This document shows positions 36,336 through 47,410 of a stretch of DNA of 55,475 nucleotides, one piece after another. The notes beneath the pieces were generated by a model. That model was given only the letters and a program-made list of their open reading frames with translations, was not told the DNA's origin and did no database searches. Position numbers and translations under genes: made by a program. The stretch comes from Silene noctiflora (lineage: Eukaryota; Streptophyta; Magnoliopsida; Caryophyllales; Caryophyllaceae), in NCBI GenBank assembly GCA_009801015.1, contig VHZZ01000225.1, positions 177,101-232,575 of the forward strand, read 5' to 3'. Each line of letters starts with the position of its first letter. The stretch's first letter is position 1.

Positions 36336-37153
36336 ACTGCACGGACTGAATATGTATTACCTCTCGGCTCTCGCAAGTCAAAACATAGTTTTACTTAAAT
36401 AAGACGGTTTTAAATAAGAATTGGTGATTGTAGAGAGGGTATGTGGGGTTCCATTCAAGATTCAACTCGCGTTTAATCACGGTGTTCTCATTGCTTTATT
36501 TCGGGTTAATGTCCATAATTTTATGCAGTTGATCATTAAGACCGTAAATCTGTTTTTTGGTTTAAGTCGGATTACACCTAATCCTTAGCATAACTGTGTT
36601 CAACACAATTACGGAGATACAAGAATTAGCAGCACATTGATCGGAATTTGGTTTGGGTGAAAAGAATCGGGTTGAATCCACTTACTACTCACGGGTCATA
36701 TCATTTTTGGTTTGCCATCTGAGTTCTATAGAACCGAAATTAGAGAGATTTGAACATGGCTAAATTTTGCAAGCTATAAGCAAAAAATGACTCAATCGTC
36801 AATAAGATGAACTTCGCTGCGATTAGAAAGGTACTGTATATCCCTTCATGAGAATCACTTGGCAACCTATGATCATGCGAATCATTTGTGGATAATTGGA
36901 CAACTTAACACATTCTATCACCCTTTCGTGCAGGAATCAAGAGAACGACCAAATCTTTACTAGATTTATAAGCAACTAAATTAAACGATAATTTCATGTT
37001 TAAATGAAGACTCCAAAACATTTGGTCATTTCCTCACATTAAGTTGTTCAACCGCTGAAAAGTGGCAACTCAGCTTGCCAATCTCCAAAAATACAATGAT
37101 ATACACACAAGACTTCATAATAACTCAATGACCTCACCTAACCCACTTCACCT

Positions 37154-40100
37154 TTAGTCATACGGGTTTCTGAAGTTCTTCAGTAGTTCAGGAATATCGT
37201 AGCCAAGCATGTCATCCACAGCTTGTATCATCTTAGGCTTCAGTTTCTCAAATTTGTCAATACTATAGCCACCGAGAACTTCTCTAAAATGCTCAACATA
37301 AGGAAAATCTCCAGCCGGTAAATGGAATTCCCTTTGGACCTGATTGACAATTACCACATAACACGTCAGACGTTGGCAATAGGGAAAGGGTTGAAAGGAG
37401 GGATGGTGAGAGAGTTGTAAAAACACAATATGACTACTAGTCTTTTGAAAGAGCATCTTGCGTTAATATAATGTAAAACCAACTCATTTAACTCATAACT
37501 CTACCTATATGTCCGTTAAGACACTAAAAAGTGAACTACCACCCAATTTATTATGAACTATGGGTCAGTGTAAGTCTCATTATGATCTTAGCTTCTGACC
37601 ATCTCATATGAAAATTTATGAAGATACAAACCTTCGCAAACTCCCCCTCAAGATTGTCAATTAGACGCTGTTGAGCTTTGCCCTTCCCTATCATGGCAGG
37701 CATCTCTTTCTTGAGATGGCTAATTATGTAAGCGTGAATCTTAGCTGCTCTGGCACGTTTCACGAATTCATTTATCTGCATCATTAAAAATGAACTAGTT
37801 GGTCCGTGTATGGAGGAAAAGCGCAAATGGATATGGTACAACACCAGCAATAACAGAGCCTTGATCAAAAACTGGTTTGGACTTGGAATTCTCAACATGA
37901 AACATTATTTGAAACCATAGTATCATAGATAACAAGTAAAGACATCACGATAACAAGTCAATATACAAATAAAGCCAACGAAGATGGTACAAAGGCATAT
38001 AATATGAAAACATACTCGTCGGTCACAAGCTTTCTTTGGGATATCCTTTAAATCAGCTAGAAGGTCATTCTGCTCTTTCTCAAAAAGTTCCCTTCCCATT
38101 GGACCAATTGAATCTTCCTTGATGGGCTTATCATTAAATGAACTGCAAAGATGGAAGTGCTATTGTATCACACAAAAATTACATAAGACCGTTTCAAAAG
38201 TTGTGCGGGAGATCACCCACTAACACTACTAGTTCCCTTCCTAAATTCCACTATAAATCTTTGCCCTTTCTTGCATATTCCAAGAGATGGGAAAAGAAGA
38301 GGCGATGGGTAGACACAAACAAAACAGACATTTTCGTATTTGCTTCTCATAGACAACCCAGTACACCAGTATGCATCAGGAAATATAAACACCTACCCAA
38401 TATAAACACGAGAAACCTCAGGAGTATTTAGGACTTTCCCAAGCGACCACATCAGTGCACCATATACTCTCATTAACTGCAAATGAGCACATCGGACAGA
38501 CAATAGAAAAGAATTATGAAATGAAACTTGTAAAAACTAGGAATGAAAACACAATAGCCTACCAACTAAGATCTTACTTGTTGGGTATCAACTTGATCAG
38601 CCTTGTTAAGAACAACTCGTATCTTGTCATCATGACCACGTAAAGAGGAAATGACACGCTTAAACTCGTCACTAATGTCGAGTTTGTGAGGATCAAATAA
38701 GAGAAGAATAAGGTCACACTTGGCTGCGAACCACGATATGACTCCAGTAAAGTCATAGCTTCTCTGAGTTCTCTGCTTCTCTCCAGACAGAACTCCTGGA
38801 GTGTCCACAAAAGTAATGTGCTCCAATAACTGTTGATATACCAAAACTCACTAAAAGGAAGGACACAACAAATCTTCGCAAACTAAATTTTTTTTTGACA
38901 AAGATTAGATGCATACAGGATGTGGCATTTGTGAACACTGGAATTTTGACAAGAATGCCCCTCCGAAGTTTGAGAGACCACTGAATGGCATGTCAGCTTG
39001 AACAGCAATTGTGTTGCCAGGAATGCTCCTCTCATCAGGTCCAGACTGAGCAAATAGAGCAGAAATTCATTGAAGGGTAAGAAAATACCTCAAAATATGT
39101 AAATGCGTATTATATTTGAAAAAACCCTCTACAATGGCCATCACAACACGATGGCCTTTGACATAAAATGGTCATTAGCCTCATTACTGTTAGTTTTGAA
39201 TGATAAATTGAAAAGAACACTCTTTTGTATTTAGGAAATTGTTTTCAAACCTCAATATAACGGGTTTTAATGTCAAACATGAAATAAAGCGTCTTTTTCG
39301 GGTAAAAGACATACAAGAAAAACTTGACAATTATTGAGACAAAATATTGCTAATGACCTTATATAAGGCATATGATGGCTTCGAAGATATATAATTACAA
39401 AATTGAATATAAAGACAGACTAATAGGTTAGAAAAAGTGGGTGAATAGCCACTACCAACCAGTAGTCATTGTCCGAACATCCTTAATCTCATCAAGTATG
39501 GGAACTAGAAAAAACATAAAGAATTGTTATTTCAAATTTCTCAGATAAGTACTCTACTAACCTACCCTCAACCATGGTAAGGACATTATAATGATCTCAA
39601 GGAAGAACAATACATGGCTCAAACCATGACCAATTTGCAGGCTGACACTGTGGATGGGCTCAAATACATAATTAAACACCAGAACACGAGTACACAAACG
39701 AAACCTAAACAATTATTGATCTTCAGCATTGTAAGGTCAGTAAATAGAATGGATGATGACTCGAGAAAGTAGATAACGTTGAGCAAATACCATGACACAA
39801 ACAAAACGGTCTGTTGTAGGCTCCGGTCCAATATGAGCTCCTGTCAAACAAATTTGTGTGGAGCACAGCAGATCAGTAAACTAAACAATGACATATCAAC
39901 AGCAAGCAATTAGCAAATGAGATAGATAAATGACCTGGATATTCACACTGTAATAAGTGTTTTATAAATGTAGTTTTCCCAGTGGAATATTGTCCTAATA
40001 GCATGACCATAGGTTTAGCATCAAAATCACTACTTGCCTGCACATTAAAAAAAAAATATCACAAAAGATGAGCAGGATAATTGGAGAAAATAAGTCATAG

Positions 40101-40584
40101 CAAAAGAGCACAAATTTTGGCCTTGCTTACCAGTGGAGGAGATACAAAGTCGTGAAAGCGATATGTAGTCTCCAATGGCTTTAGCTTATCCAGGTATAAT
40201 CTCTTCAAACCGTCAATAATAGAAGTTACCGCACTAAGCGACACCTAAGCACAGGGCATGTTACTGTCAGATTATCTACATTATCATAAATGAATCTAAT
40301 CTATTATATAAATATTTCCATAGGAAACTTCAATATCCAACATGACAAACATTTTATGACAAGGAAAAGCCCACCAGCGAAGGGTAACTTGTGTACAGAT
40401 GTTTAATTAGTATTTTTAGATTGCAAACTAAGAAAATATGAGAGATGAGTTAAGGGAGATGAGTGGCATGATTAGTCAAAAGAGTACCAAGAAAGCAAGG
40501 AACTATTATCTCTTTAAGTAATTGTCATCAGTTTAAACAGTACACAATTTATTAAATATTCAGGTAGAAGGAATTTCTTTTTTT

Positions 40585-40637
<53 letters not shown>

Positions 40638-43341
40638 ATCTATACAGATACAAAGTTCATTCAGGTTCAGAAACATATGTATACACTAGTACACTACCAT
40701 AGAAGTAGAAGTACATGTTTTTCCTAAGTCAGAACACAGAAGTCATGCAAACAATACTTTACCCCAAGGAAAGTAGGAAAGGGTCTTTTGTACAGAACTA
40801 ATTTAGTGACAGTGTAATGGTAATCCTTCAGAAGTTTATCATCACAGAACATAAGCTTCTAGTTCCTGTGAAGAATATTTTAGCAGTGGGAAAGGGAAGT
40901 AAAGGAAGAAAAATGTGAAACCAAAAATGAGAGCTACGCATACTTTCTTAGAGGGCTTTGAGCTGAACCAATTTGACGCTTGTGGTGACTGGCGCTGAGG
41001 AGATCCTGCATTAGCAAAGTAAGATTATTATGATGCACAGTTTTTGTACAACTTCACACTTGTGAGGAGTGTTAACCATTTAGCTCAGGTTCCACGTATG
41101 TTGAGGTCTTCTTCATCTTCTGCAATAGAAATGAGTATGTTAATATATCTAAAAAAAATCTATTTCAAGTTAACAAAATTGAAGACATGGCACTTACAGC
41201 TATTAATGTGTCCAACCCTTCCATAACTGGAAGTTGTATCTCTTCCATATCTGCAATAGAGCAATACAAAATTTTACTTGTGTACAATGAACTTCAACAC
41301 AATAGGAGAGCATAAAACATCCTACTTGCTTCTGAGAAACTATCAAACGAGAAACAATTGGGGTTGCCCTCCTATGACTACTAGAAATAGGCTGTTATAT
41401 GAGCATTATATATGTACATCGATCATCATATTCTGCGACATATTTCTACTAATGCTAAAGCTACACAATACACAGCCAAACAGTCATAGCTTCCATGTAC
41501 GAGAGAAACAATGACAAACCAGGCCAAAGAAAGCGAGACTATCACAATTGTCAAAAGAAGAAATGTTCGGATAGCAAATGAGGGTGGAGGCCTGGAGGGA
41601 AATGGAGGGGGACAGATTTGGAGGGATCCAATTTCCATCCTCCAAGCCTAATAAAAATCTCTCCACAATAGGCAAGATTTGGAGGGAAATTGTATCCAAA
41701 CAACCACACTCTATTCCTCCTCCCCTTACTTTTTCTCCCTTTCCCTTCCCACCTTCCCCCTCCCCTCCCTTTCCCTCCACTTTTGCTATCCAAACACACC
41801 CTTAGTTTGATTTGCCCATTTTTCAACCAAATGGATGAAATGAAAATTAACTGACCTGCACTACTCAGGAGATCAGCTGTCAGCTCATGTCCAGCTTGTG
41901 CTAAAGAGATTAGCTGTAACGGTGTATGTATCAGAAAAAACATGTCTATGACTATAAAAGTGAAACAGTCTATGATGACGTGAATAAAAGAATCAATGTA
42001 TTATACTCCCTCCATTTCAGCCAGTTAATCCCATCGTTTAGAATTCTCCTCACAATAGAAGAAAATGGGGTAAATTAAGTGAAATAGAGGGAGTAAACAT
42101 AATGAGTAGTCAAGATAATGCAATTGGAAACCTGCATTGCAGCAACAAATTGCTTAAAACCCAGATAGCCCTCTCTTTTAGTGTCTGCAAATGCCCACAC
42201 CTGTAAAGTGTAAACAAGTATTTTGTTAGACCAGGCCCAGAAGTCATCCTACGTATGACACTATATGAAAAGTTTAATAATAGAAGCAAAGATGTAAATC
42301 CCCACTCCTTACGGCGTAAATAACTGAAGAACAGCGCAATCAAAAGACCGTGTGTTGCCATATTTCATCCACAACAGTAGTAAGCTTAGGAAGCAAGATT
42401 ACCATATTCATACTGATCATAAGATGGAGACCCTCCAGCAAAAAAGCGGAACATACAAATACGAATTTCGCATATATAATCCCACTGACTTGAAACAGGA
42501 AAATCACACAGCCTTTGCCGAGCAAGCATATACTATAGACGGTCCATGGGATTGAACAACCCCAGAAACACCAAATGATGATCAGCTGTCAAGGTTTTAA
42601 AGTAACCACAGCAGCATTTAAGGTGGTATAAACCACGGTTATAACGTAATGACCGTGACCAAGCCTTGATGACCAACTCCAAGAACATCAAATTACTATG
42701 AGAGAGCAAAGCGTCTCCCTTGTGACGGGTCGGTATTTGTGACGGGTAATGCCACTCACAAAACGAATAAAGCAAAAGGTGGGGGCACCCCTCCACTTGC
42801 TTTCCTCTCTCCTCTCATGGGTCTTTTGTCTCACAATTTGGTACCCGTCATCTCAAAGTGACGGATACCTTCCGTCACAAATGAGAATTGCCCATGAGAC
42901 AATCACATAAGAAAATACTCGGGTATTCCGTAAAGTATCACACATTGAACGCATACACAGACAATCGTTTAAATAAAAATACCAAACAGACTGAAGCAAA
43001 CAGTGCAAAATTAATCAATGCGAAGTTAGAGCAACCAAATAAGAAGACTTTATATACTGGAAAACAAGAGCATAAAGAAGGACCTGTTTAAGGTCAGATC
43101 TGGATAAGTTGGACATAGCAAAGAACTTAGTCGCATCATTTCCGGTAATACGCCCATCTCCATCTACAAACACAGATACAGAAACACAGTTAATACCCAA
43201 AAAATCAACTAAAAAACCCCAAAATATCATAAAATCAACTCAAAATAAATATTAACTTGAATCAGCAACAGCAAACCATTGGTGATACACTTTCTGGTGT
43301 TCTTTCGTGCACGACGCAATCGGGTCACTCGCTATCTCCAT
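37154..43341 (-). CDS. EHD1: EH domain-containing protein 1 (dynamin-like endocytic ATPase)
   Basis: Sixteen exons on the minus strand: 43257-43341, 43084-43163, 42132-42200, 41856-41913, 41198-41250, 41077-41119, 40944-41005, 40131-40244, 39935-40037, 39791-39840, 38917-39045, 38578-38829, 38397-38476, 38016-38142, 37632-37775 and 37154-37339. All have GT-AG borders and join to 544 aa, the usual EHD length. As in plants, the EH domain is N-terminal: EF-hand loop D27-x-N29-x-D31-G-R. The second loop is degenerate, with Gln72 at the twelfth position. The dynamin-type G domain has P-loop GQYSTGKTT 203-211, DTPG 291-294 and NKAD 357-360. The end is LLKNFRNPYD. EHD proteins tubulate membranes using ATP and act in endocytosis and recycling. 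Introns 2, 3 and 4 hold MITEs and intron 7 a 47-A run. The exons appear intact. Confidence 0.97.
40589..40635. repeat. 47-base A run in EHD1 intron 7
   Basis: An uninterrupted run of A on the plus strand (T in the transcript), preceded by TTTTTTTATTT. It could be a transposed poly-A tail or slippage. The length is probably unstable or imprecise in the assembly. Confidence 0.95.
41564..41803. mobile_element. MITE with TTTGGATAGCAAA-type ends in EHD1 intron 4
   Basis: The left end reads TTCGGATAGCAAATGAGGG. The right end, on the other strand, reads AAGGGTGTGTTTGGATAGC followed by AAAAGTGGAGGG. The interior is purine-rich on the left and pyrimidine-rich on the right, giving a long imperfect hairpin. 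It resembles common plant hAT-derived MITEs with GGGTGTGTTTGGAT ends. The left terminus is incomplete. Confidence 0.65.
42006..42093. mobile_element. Stowaway MITE (88 bp) in EHD1 intron 3
   Basis: CTCCCTCCATTTCAG at the left and GTGAAATAGAGGGAG at the right form inverted ends, flanked by TA on both sides (42,004-42,005 and 42,094-42,095). These are the hallmarks of a Stowaway (Tc1/mariner-type) MITE. The element is complete. Confidence 0.9.
42712..42891. mobile_element. MITE with GTGACGG-type inverted ends in EHD1 intron 2
   Basis: Left GTCTCCCTTGTGACGGGTC; right, on the other strand, GCAATTCTCATTTGTGACGG. Inner copies of TTTGTGACGGGTAA and GGTACCCGTCA add to the hairpin. It is the same family as 36,201-36,335. 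Confidence 0.7.
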
Positions 43342-44247
43342 TTATTCTTCTTCTTCTTCTACAAATACTACAATTTGAGCTGTATTTTAAAGTTGAATAA
43401 AGTGGGAAAAGGGGGGAAGAATATGCGGTTGTAACTTGCAGATTTGGCCAAATCACACTAGTAAATGGCTATACTATTTGGGGTTTAGGGTAAAATTCAA
43501 GGGAAAACCAGCTTTGTTCAAATTTTTGAAATTTGTTTCAGAAAGAGGACAATCCAAGCATAAAAAGCATAGGTAACTGGTGGTTTGACTAATTATGCCA
43601 CGTCGTTTCTACTCTTTACCAAGTTCATCGTTAGTCTTGCTTAAAATCGTCTTTTTATTTTATTATCCCTACTACCTACTACTTCCTCCGTTAGTCTTGC
43701 TTAAAATCGTGTCTGCACGAATATCAAAGCTAATCGTGTTGAAACATGAGACGGTGTAAAAAACAAGGTGGATTTTTGTATCATGTTTTACAGCATCCCT
43801 TCAGCATATTAATAATCAAATAGTCATTATCAGGCTAGGCAGCTGACGATATGCAGCAATAGAAAGGTTGCCACTTGCTATCAATACAAATCTAAGAGAC
43901 TACAACCAACGATCCCCATTTGCGTTATTAGTAGATCAAGCAAATACAACAGCTAAAACTTATGGTTCCGACCGTGCCATTATGAAGTAAGCAAAAGCTA
44001 CCAAGGTCCAAGGATATTACCCCCACTGAAAACTAGAACAATCAAACTATTACATAACAGAATAGGTCGGTCTCAACTCTCAAGTCTCAACATAATATCA
44101 TGAAGCAGTCTCCCTTGAAAATTTGTAGAACATTCAAAATTATTACAGTATCAATTAAGAGCTCATGCTAGCAATTCAACAGCTGGCAAAACTTGAGCAG
44201 GCTTCATCTAGACATGATAACTCAACTGCTACTGCTACTGGCAAGAA
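43342..44247. other. Region between EHD1 start and RPS10 stop
   Basis: Both neighbours are on the minus strand, so this holds the EHD1 promoter and leader (a TTCTTCTTCTTCT leader just above its start) and the RPS10 3' untranslated part. A 22-bp direct repeat lies within. No other gene is visible. Confidence 0.6.
43629..43710. repeat. 22-bp direct repeat, 60 bp apart
   Basis: CGTTAGTCTTGCTTAAAATC plus GT occurs at 43,629-43,650 and again at 43,689-43,710 with no mismatch. On the other strand it reads ACGATTTTAAGCAAGAC, resembling AAGACGGTTTTAAATAAG near 36,400, so it may be part of a small dispersed element. Confidence 0.9.
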
Positions 44248-44577
44248 TTACGACTTCTGCTGTGGAAGCGGTATAAGTTTCGGGTCTAAACGTGTCTTTG
44301 AAAAGACCTGGACTTCAAATTCCCCATCAATAAGTCGATGGCGCTTTAACCAGAACAACTTATGGCGCAATTCATGCCTTTCTGCCTTGATTTCCAGTAT
44401 TTGTTTACAGGTCCTTATTTCAAACTGTTCTCTTGATTTTTTGTCAACGTGAGGTCCCCTAATGACTGTAAATAATTTCCTTGTCATGGGTAAAGCAACC
44501 TTGCTTGTGTGTGCTGGAAGACCCTCCTTCAGTGGTTTTCCAAAGGAGCTTACAATCACGCGAATCTTGGTACTCAT
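44248..44577 (-). CDS. RPS10: Nuclear-encoded mitochondrial ribosomal protein S10 (uS10m)
   Basis: Intact 109-aa frame on the minus strand: a small-subunit protein of the mitochondrial ribosome that helps shape the head and decoding region. The signature is [19 protein letters not shown], followed by [21 protein letters not shown]. The N-terminus [24 protein letters not shown] aligns with the start of RPS10 as still encoded in plant mitochondria, so no presequence was added. An intron ends 8 nt before the ATG (acceptor TTGTTACAG|GTGAAATAATG), which fits an expressed nuclear gene rather than an inert mitochondrial insert. The start is chosen because the frame enters intron sequence 8 nt upstream. 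A few residues past the usual end (LIPLPQQKS) are extra. The import signal must lie in the mature N-terminus. Confidence 0.93.
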   Translation of the reverse strand: MSTKIRVIVSSFGKPLKEGLPAHTSKVALPMTRKLFTVIRGPHVDKKSREQFEIRTCKQILEIKAERHELRHKLFWLKRHRLIDGEFEVQVFSKTRLDPKLIPLPQQKS

Positions 44578-44585
44578 TATTTCAC

Positions 44586-46125
44586 CTGTAACAAGTCGCA
44601 AAGCAAATCAATATATAAACATGTCCTTTAACTACTGAAAAGATCTTTAAGCTGGATATTAAAGCGATGGAGGGGGTTCTCTTCCCAATAGTTACAGGTG
44701 ATTCCCAATCATGAAAGGATTTTCCTTGTCTAAGGAAATAAACAAATAAATGAATGCCTCGCTTTCAATTTCCCTACTACTTCCCGTCGCCTTATCTAAA
44801 CAATGGGAAACGGTTTCTCCCTCTCCATACTTCGTGGATCCCCAAATCCATATATTCATTTACACACACATTACAGGAACTAACAATTCCATTATTTTGA
44901 TCGATCTAAGACATGAAACAGTAATTTTGAAGAGAAATCAACCTTTGAACACAGAGCTAAATCTCTATCAAGTGGGAAACTGGAAGTTTTCGTAGTCGAA
45001 CTAAAGTCAGACTGATCAGACCGGTACATTGTAGAAGTACTTTTAAGTAGCAACTAGAACAACATTAACATTGGGACAGCTTGAACTGAAGTTTACTTTA
45101 TCAAGATAGCCTCATTTGCATAGCTTATGCTTTCTCGAGAATAATCATAAACAAAAGATTCAAAGGTAAGAATAATCAAACATTAACATGCAGAATTAAC
45201 ATCCCTATTTATAAAATTGAACCAAAACGACAAATAAGCACCTAGTAAATCAACCCACGCCCTGACTGATCAACAAAGGAGACACACATTCATTGTGAAA
45301 ATATAGATTTGTTTGCATAAAGAATGTGCATCTTGTCTATGAGACACACAGCTTCACATCATGCCTTGCGCCTCATTGCCACAGCCCTTTAGTGGCCACA
45401 AGCCCTTGTCGCCACAATGCATCTTGGACCTTTTAAAGCTAAGCATCCAATCTCATTCACGGGAGATGGAACACAGGGATATGGAATAATCCATTTTCCC
45501 TCTTACATGGGCCACTGAATCGCACTATTATATTATGCGAAAATTTCCCCTTCCCTCCTCTCTGTGTATTCGAATAAGAAATAAAGCAATTCAAAAAGCT
45601 CTATAAGAGTATATTACTGCTACTATGATATGCCAGATCTGAATGAGAGCTATGACACGCAAATGCAACAGCGTCCTGAGACACTTGAGGTTAATTGAAC
45701 TCCTAAGGTGACACTGTCTTACGGAATAACAACACCAACAATAATCATCACTCCAATGTTTCAAACGCTTCCTGCTTGCGGCAGACTAAGGATTCGAATG
45801 TATACATCTTATCCGTTGAGCTAAATACACATAAATAAGCATAGACATATCAAATGGCTACGTCACAACTCTAGTAAACAGCATAATTCAGTAGCACATC
45901 ACAGAAGCTTTGTACAATCAAACCCGCGAAATCTTTTACCAGAAATATTCTGACTAACAATCCAAAACCCTAGAATGATTAAAGATCAACCCTAAATGGA
46001 TTACAAGATAAAAGACAATCCTGCGCAAATTATTCGCCATTCTCCGATGCAAGAGATTACAAGGTCGATTCAGCGACAATAAAGAGAAAGGCAAAGACGA
46101 AATAATAGAGAGATAAAGGATATAC
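44586..46125 (-). other. Probable intron in the RPS10 5' leader
   Basis: On the minus strand a donor ACTCGTATTG|GTATATCC (exon end 46,126) and the acceptor at 44,586 bound about 1,540 nt. The exon above (46,127 upward) has AAAACCCTAGAAAATCC, a typical leader, and no usable ATG in line with RPS10. Other exons inside cannot be excluded. A tRNA-like SINE scrap lies within it. Confidence 0.6.
45788..45831 (-). repeat. tRNA-like (SINE-type) fragment
   Basis: The minus strand reads TTTAGCTCAACGGATAAGA then ATTCGAATCC, matching A-box and B-box of tRNA-derived promoters, but the spacing is too short for a tRNA and no cloverleaf fits. Probably a decayed SINE head or tRNA scrap. Confidence 0.4.
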
Positions 46126-46199
46126 CAATACGAGTTTGATACTGCTCGCGATCTACGGTTTTTGATTGCTTTGATTTTTAATATTCAATTCAATTGGAT

Positions 46200-47340
46200 T
46201 TTCTAGGGTTTTGCTGCTATCGAGAGAGTAGTGTTTGTCCAATTAATAACCTTTCATTTTGTCACTTGTTATGTCATTTTATTATTCCACAAGTTCAATT
46301 GTACTCATGTCACAGACTCAAGATATTTAACTCATTCAATAAGCATATTTTTACATTGTGATATTCCCGCTTTAAAATATACGGGTATTTATTGGTGCAC
46401 AATTGCACATTTAGGTGGTTTAGTTGCGGATCGTTGTACATTGTATAGAAACAAGTCGACTACATAGTTTCATTATTAAGGCTTACAAACTAAACCCCTC
46501 TTTGTATTATAATTTGTAATCATCAATAGAGGAATTTCACCAAAAAGATACATTATAAGTCAACATCACCACTTTGAAAGCTAAAACACTAAAACTATAA
46601 ATGATCATTTTCAATCGTTGTTTATAACTTATACTGTACCTAAGAGTAAGTTTATCAGCAAGACTCTTCCAAATCTTAAGACACTGTTCACACTATGTTA
46701 CTCCGACTCTTCTAATTCTCTCACGTACCCGTGCCCGACACTCGACACTCATACATGGGTACGACACTCGGACACCTCATTTTAAACCAAAATATGCATA
46801 TGTTTCATGAAAATAGCCGAGTCCGACACGTGGACACGTACCCGTGTCGAATACTTCTAAACGAGTTTGAGTGACATAGCTGTCACATCAGCTTTCCACT
46901 AACTTTTATTATTTCTTTATTGTTCAATCTCACATCAGACCCACCTCAGACTTTATACATTATTCTTCAGATTCTACTTTTCCACGTTACTTTTATTTTT
47001 ACAAAAAGAAATAATACATGATATCCATTCATTGGATAATTACCCCTTGAGAATGGGACCAATACTTAAGTTGAGTCTTATATCCAAGACTTTGGATAAG
47101 ACTTTGGTAGATTATTGGGAGTTTTAAGTAAGTCTTATCTCAACACTTACCAAAAGTCTTGTCTCAAGACTACAAATAATCTTACCCTAACTGATAAATC
47201 AACCGAGATCCTCTACAGTTACAACAACATAGTCCAGCAGAGGCGGTTCTAGTGGGGTGGGGGTGCAGGGGGTGGGTTCATTGCACCCCCCTCTTAACTG
47301 AAGAACAAATACTATTTGAGTGCAATAAAGAATCATGTTG
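46200..47340. other. Intergenic region above RPS10
   Basis: It begins with the RPS10 leader/promoter. It contains the inverted partner of the GTGTCCGACACGG repeat (about 46,772-46,860). A G-rich phrase GGCGGTTCTAGTGGGGTGGG near 47,243 recalls common plant dispersed repeats. No gene is visible; a plus-strand frame at 46,231-46,467 shows no domain. Confidence 0.55.
46772..46832 (-). repeat. Inverted copy of the GTGTCCGACACGG repeat
   Basis: The minus strand reads GTGTCGGACTCGGCTAT and later TTTTGGTTTAAAATGAGGTGTCC, the same order as at 28,710-28,770. It is a dispersed repeat in opposite orientation. Confidence 0.6.
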
Positions 47341-47343
47341 TTT

Positions 47344-47402
47344 GCATTGTCTCAGTGGTAGAAGTCTTTACTCTTTTCCTAGAGATCCCTAGTTCAATTC
47401 CC
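47344..47402 (+). repeat. Possible SINE head with pol III boxes
   Basis: GTCTCAGTGGTAGAAGTC resembles an A box and AGTTCAATTCCCAC a B box, about 30 bp apart, as in tRNA-derived SINEs. No tail was identified because another element begins just after it. Confidence 0.5.
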
Positions 47403-47410
47403 ACTGCTGC

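Larger units (their letters stand above)
34674..37153. other. Intergenic region between receptor kinase and EHD1
   Basis: It holds the 3' ends of two convergent genes. A near-copy pair AGATGCAGCCTAAACCAGG (35,094) and AGATGCAGCCTAACCAGG (35,149) lies 55 bp apart. A possible minus-strand spliced transcript is suggested at 35,439-35,569 (listed separately). A MITE lies at 36,201-36,335. I see no further protein-coding gene. Confidence 0.6.

Noticed and set aside
41551..41943. A 130-codon minus-strand frame with Gly/Lys-rich repeats
   Set aside because: It covers EHD1 exon 4 and the purine-rich MITE in intron 4; the low-complexity part comes from the transposon.
43015..43230. Extended minus-strand frame around EHD1 exon 2
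   Set aside because: Only the spliced part is conserved; the extension runs into both introns.
44248..44601. Inert mitochondrial DNA insert instead of a working RPS10 gene
   Set aside because: The flanks are not mitochondrial in character, the frame is intact with nuclear-style changes, and a splice acceptor lies just before the start codon.
45780..45835. A tRNA gene
   Set aside because: A- and B-box-like words are present, but the spacing is too short and no acceptor stem or cloverleaf can be drawn.
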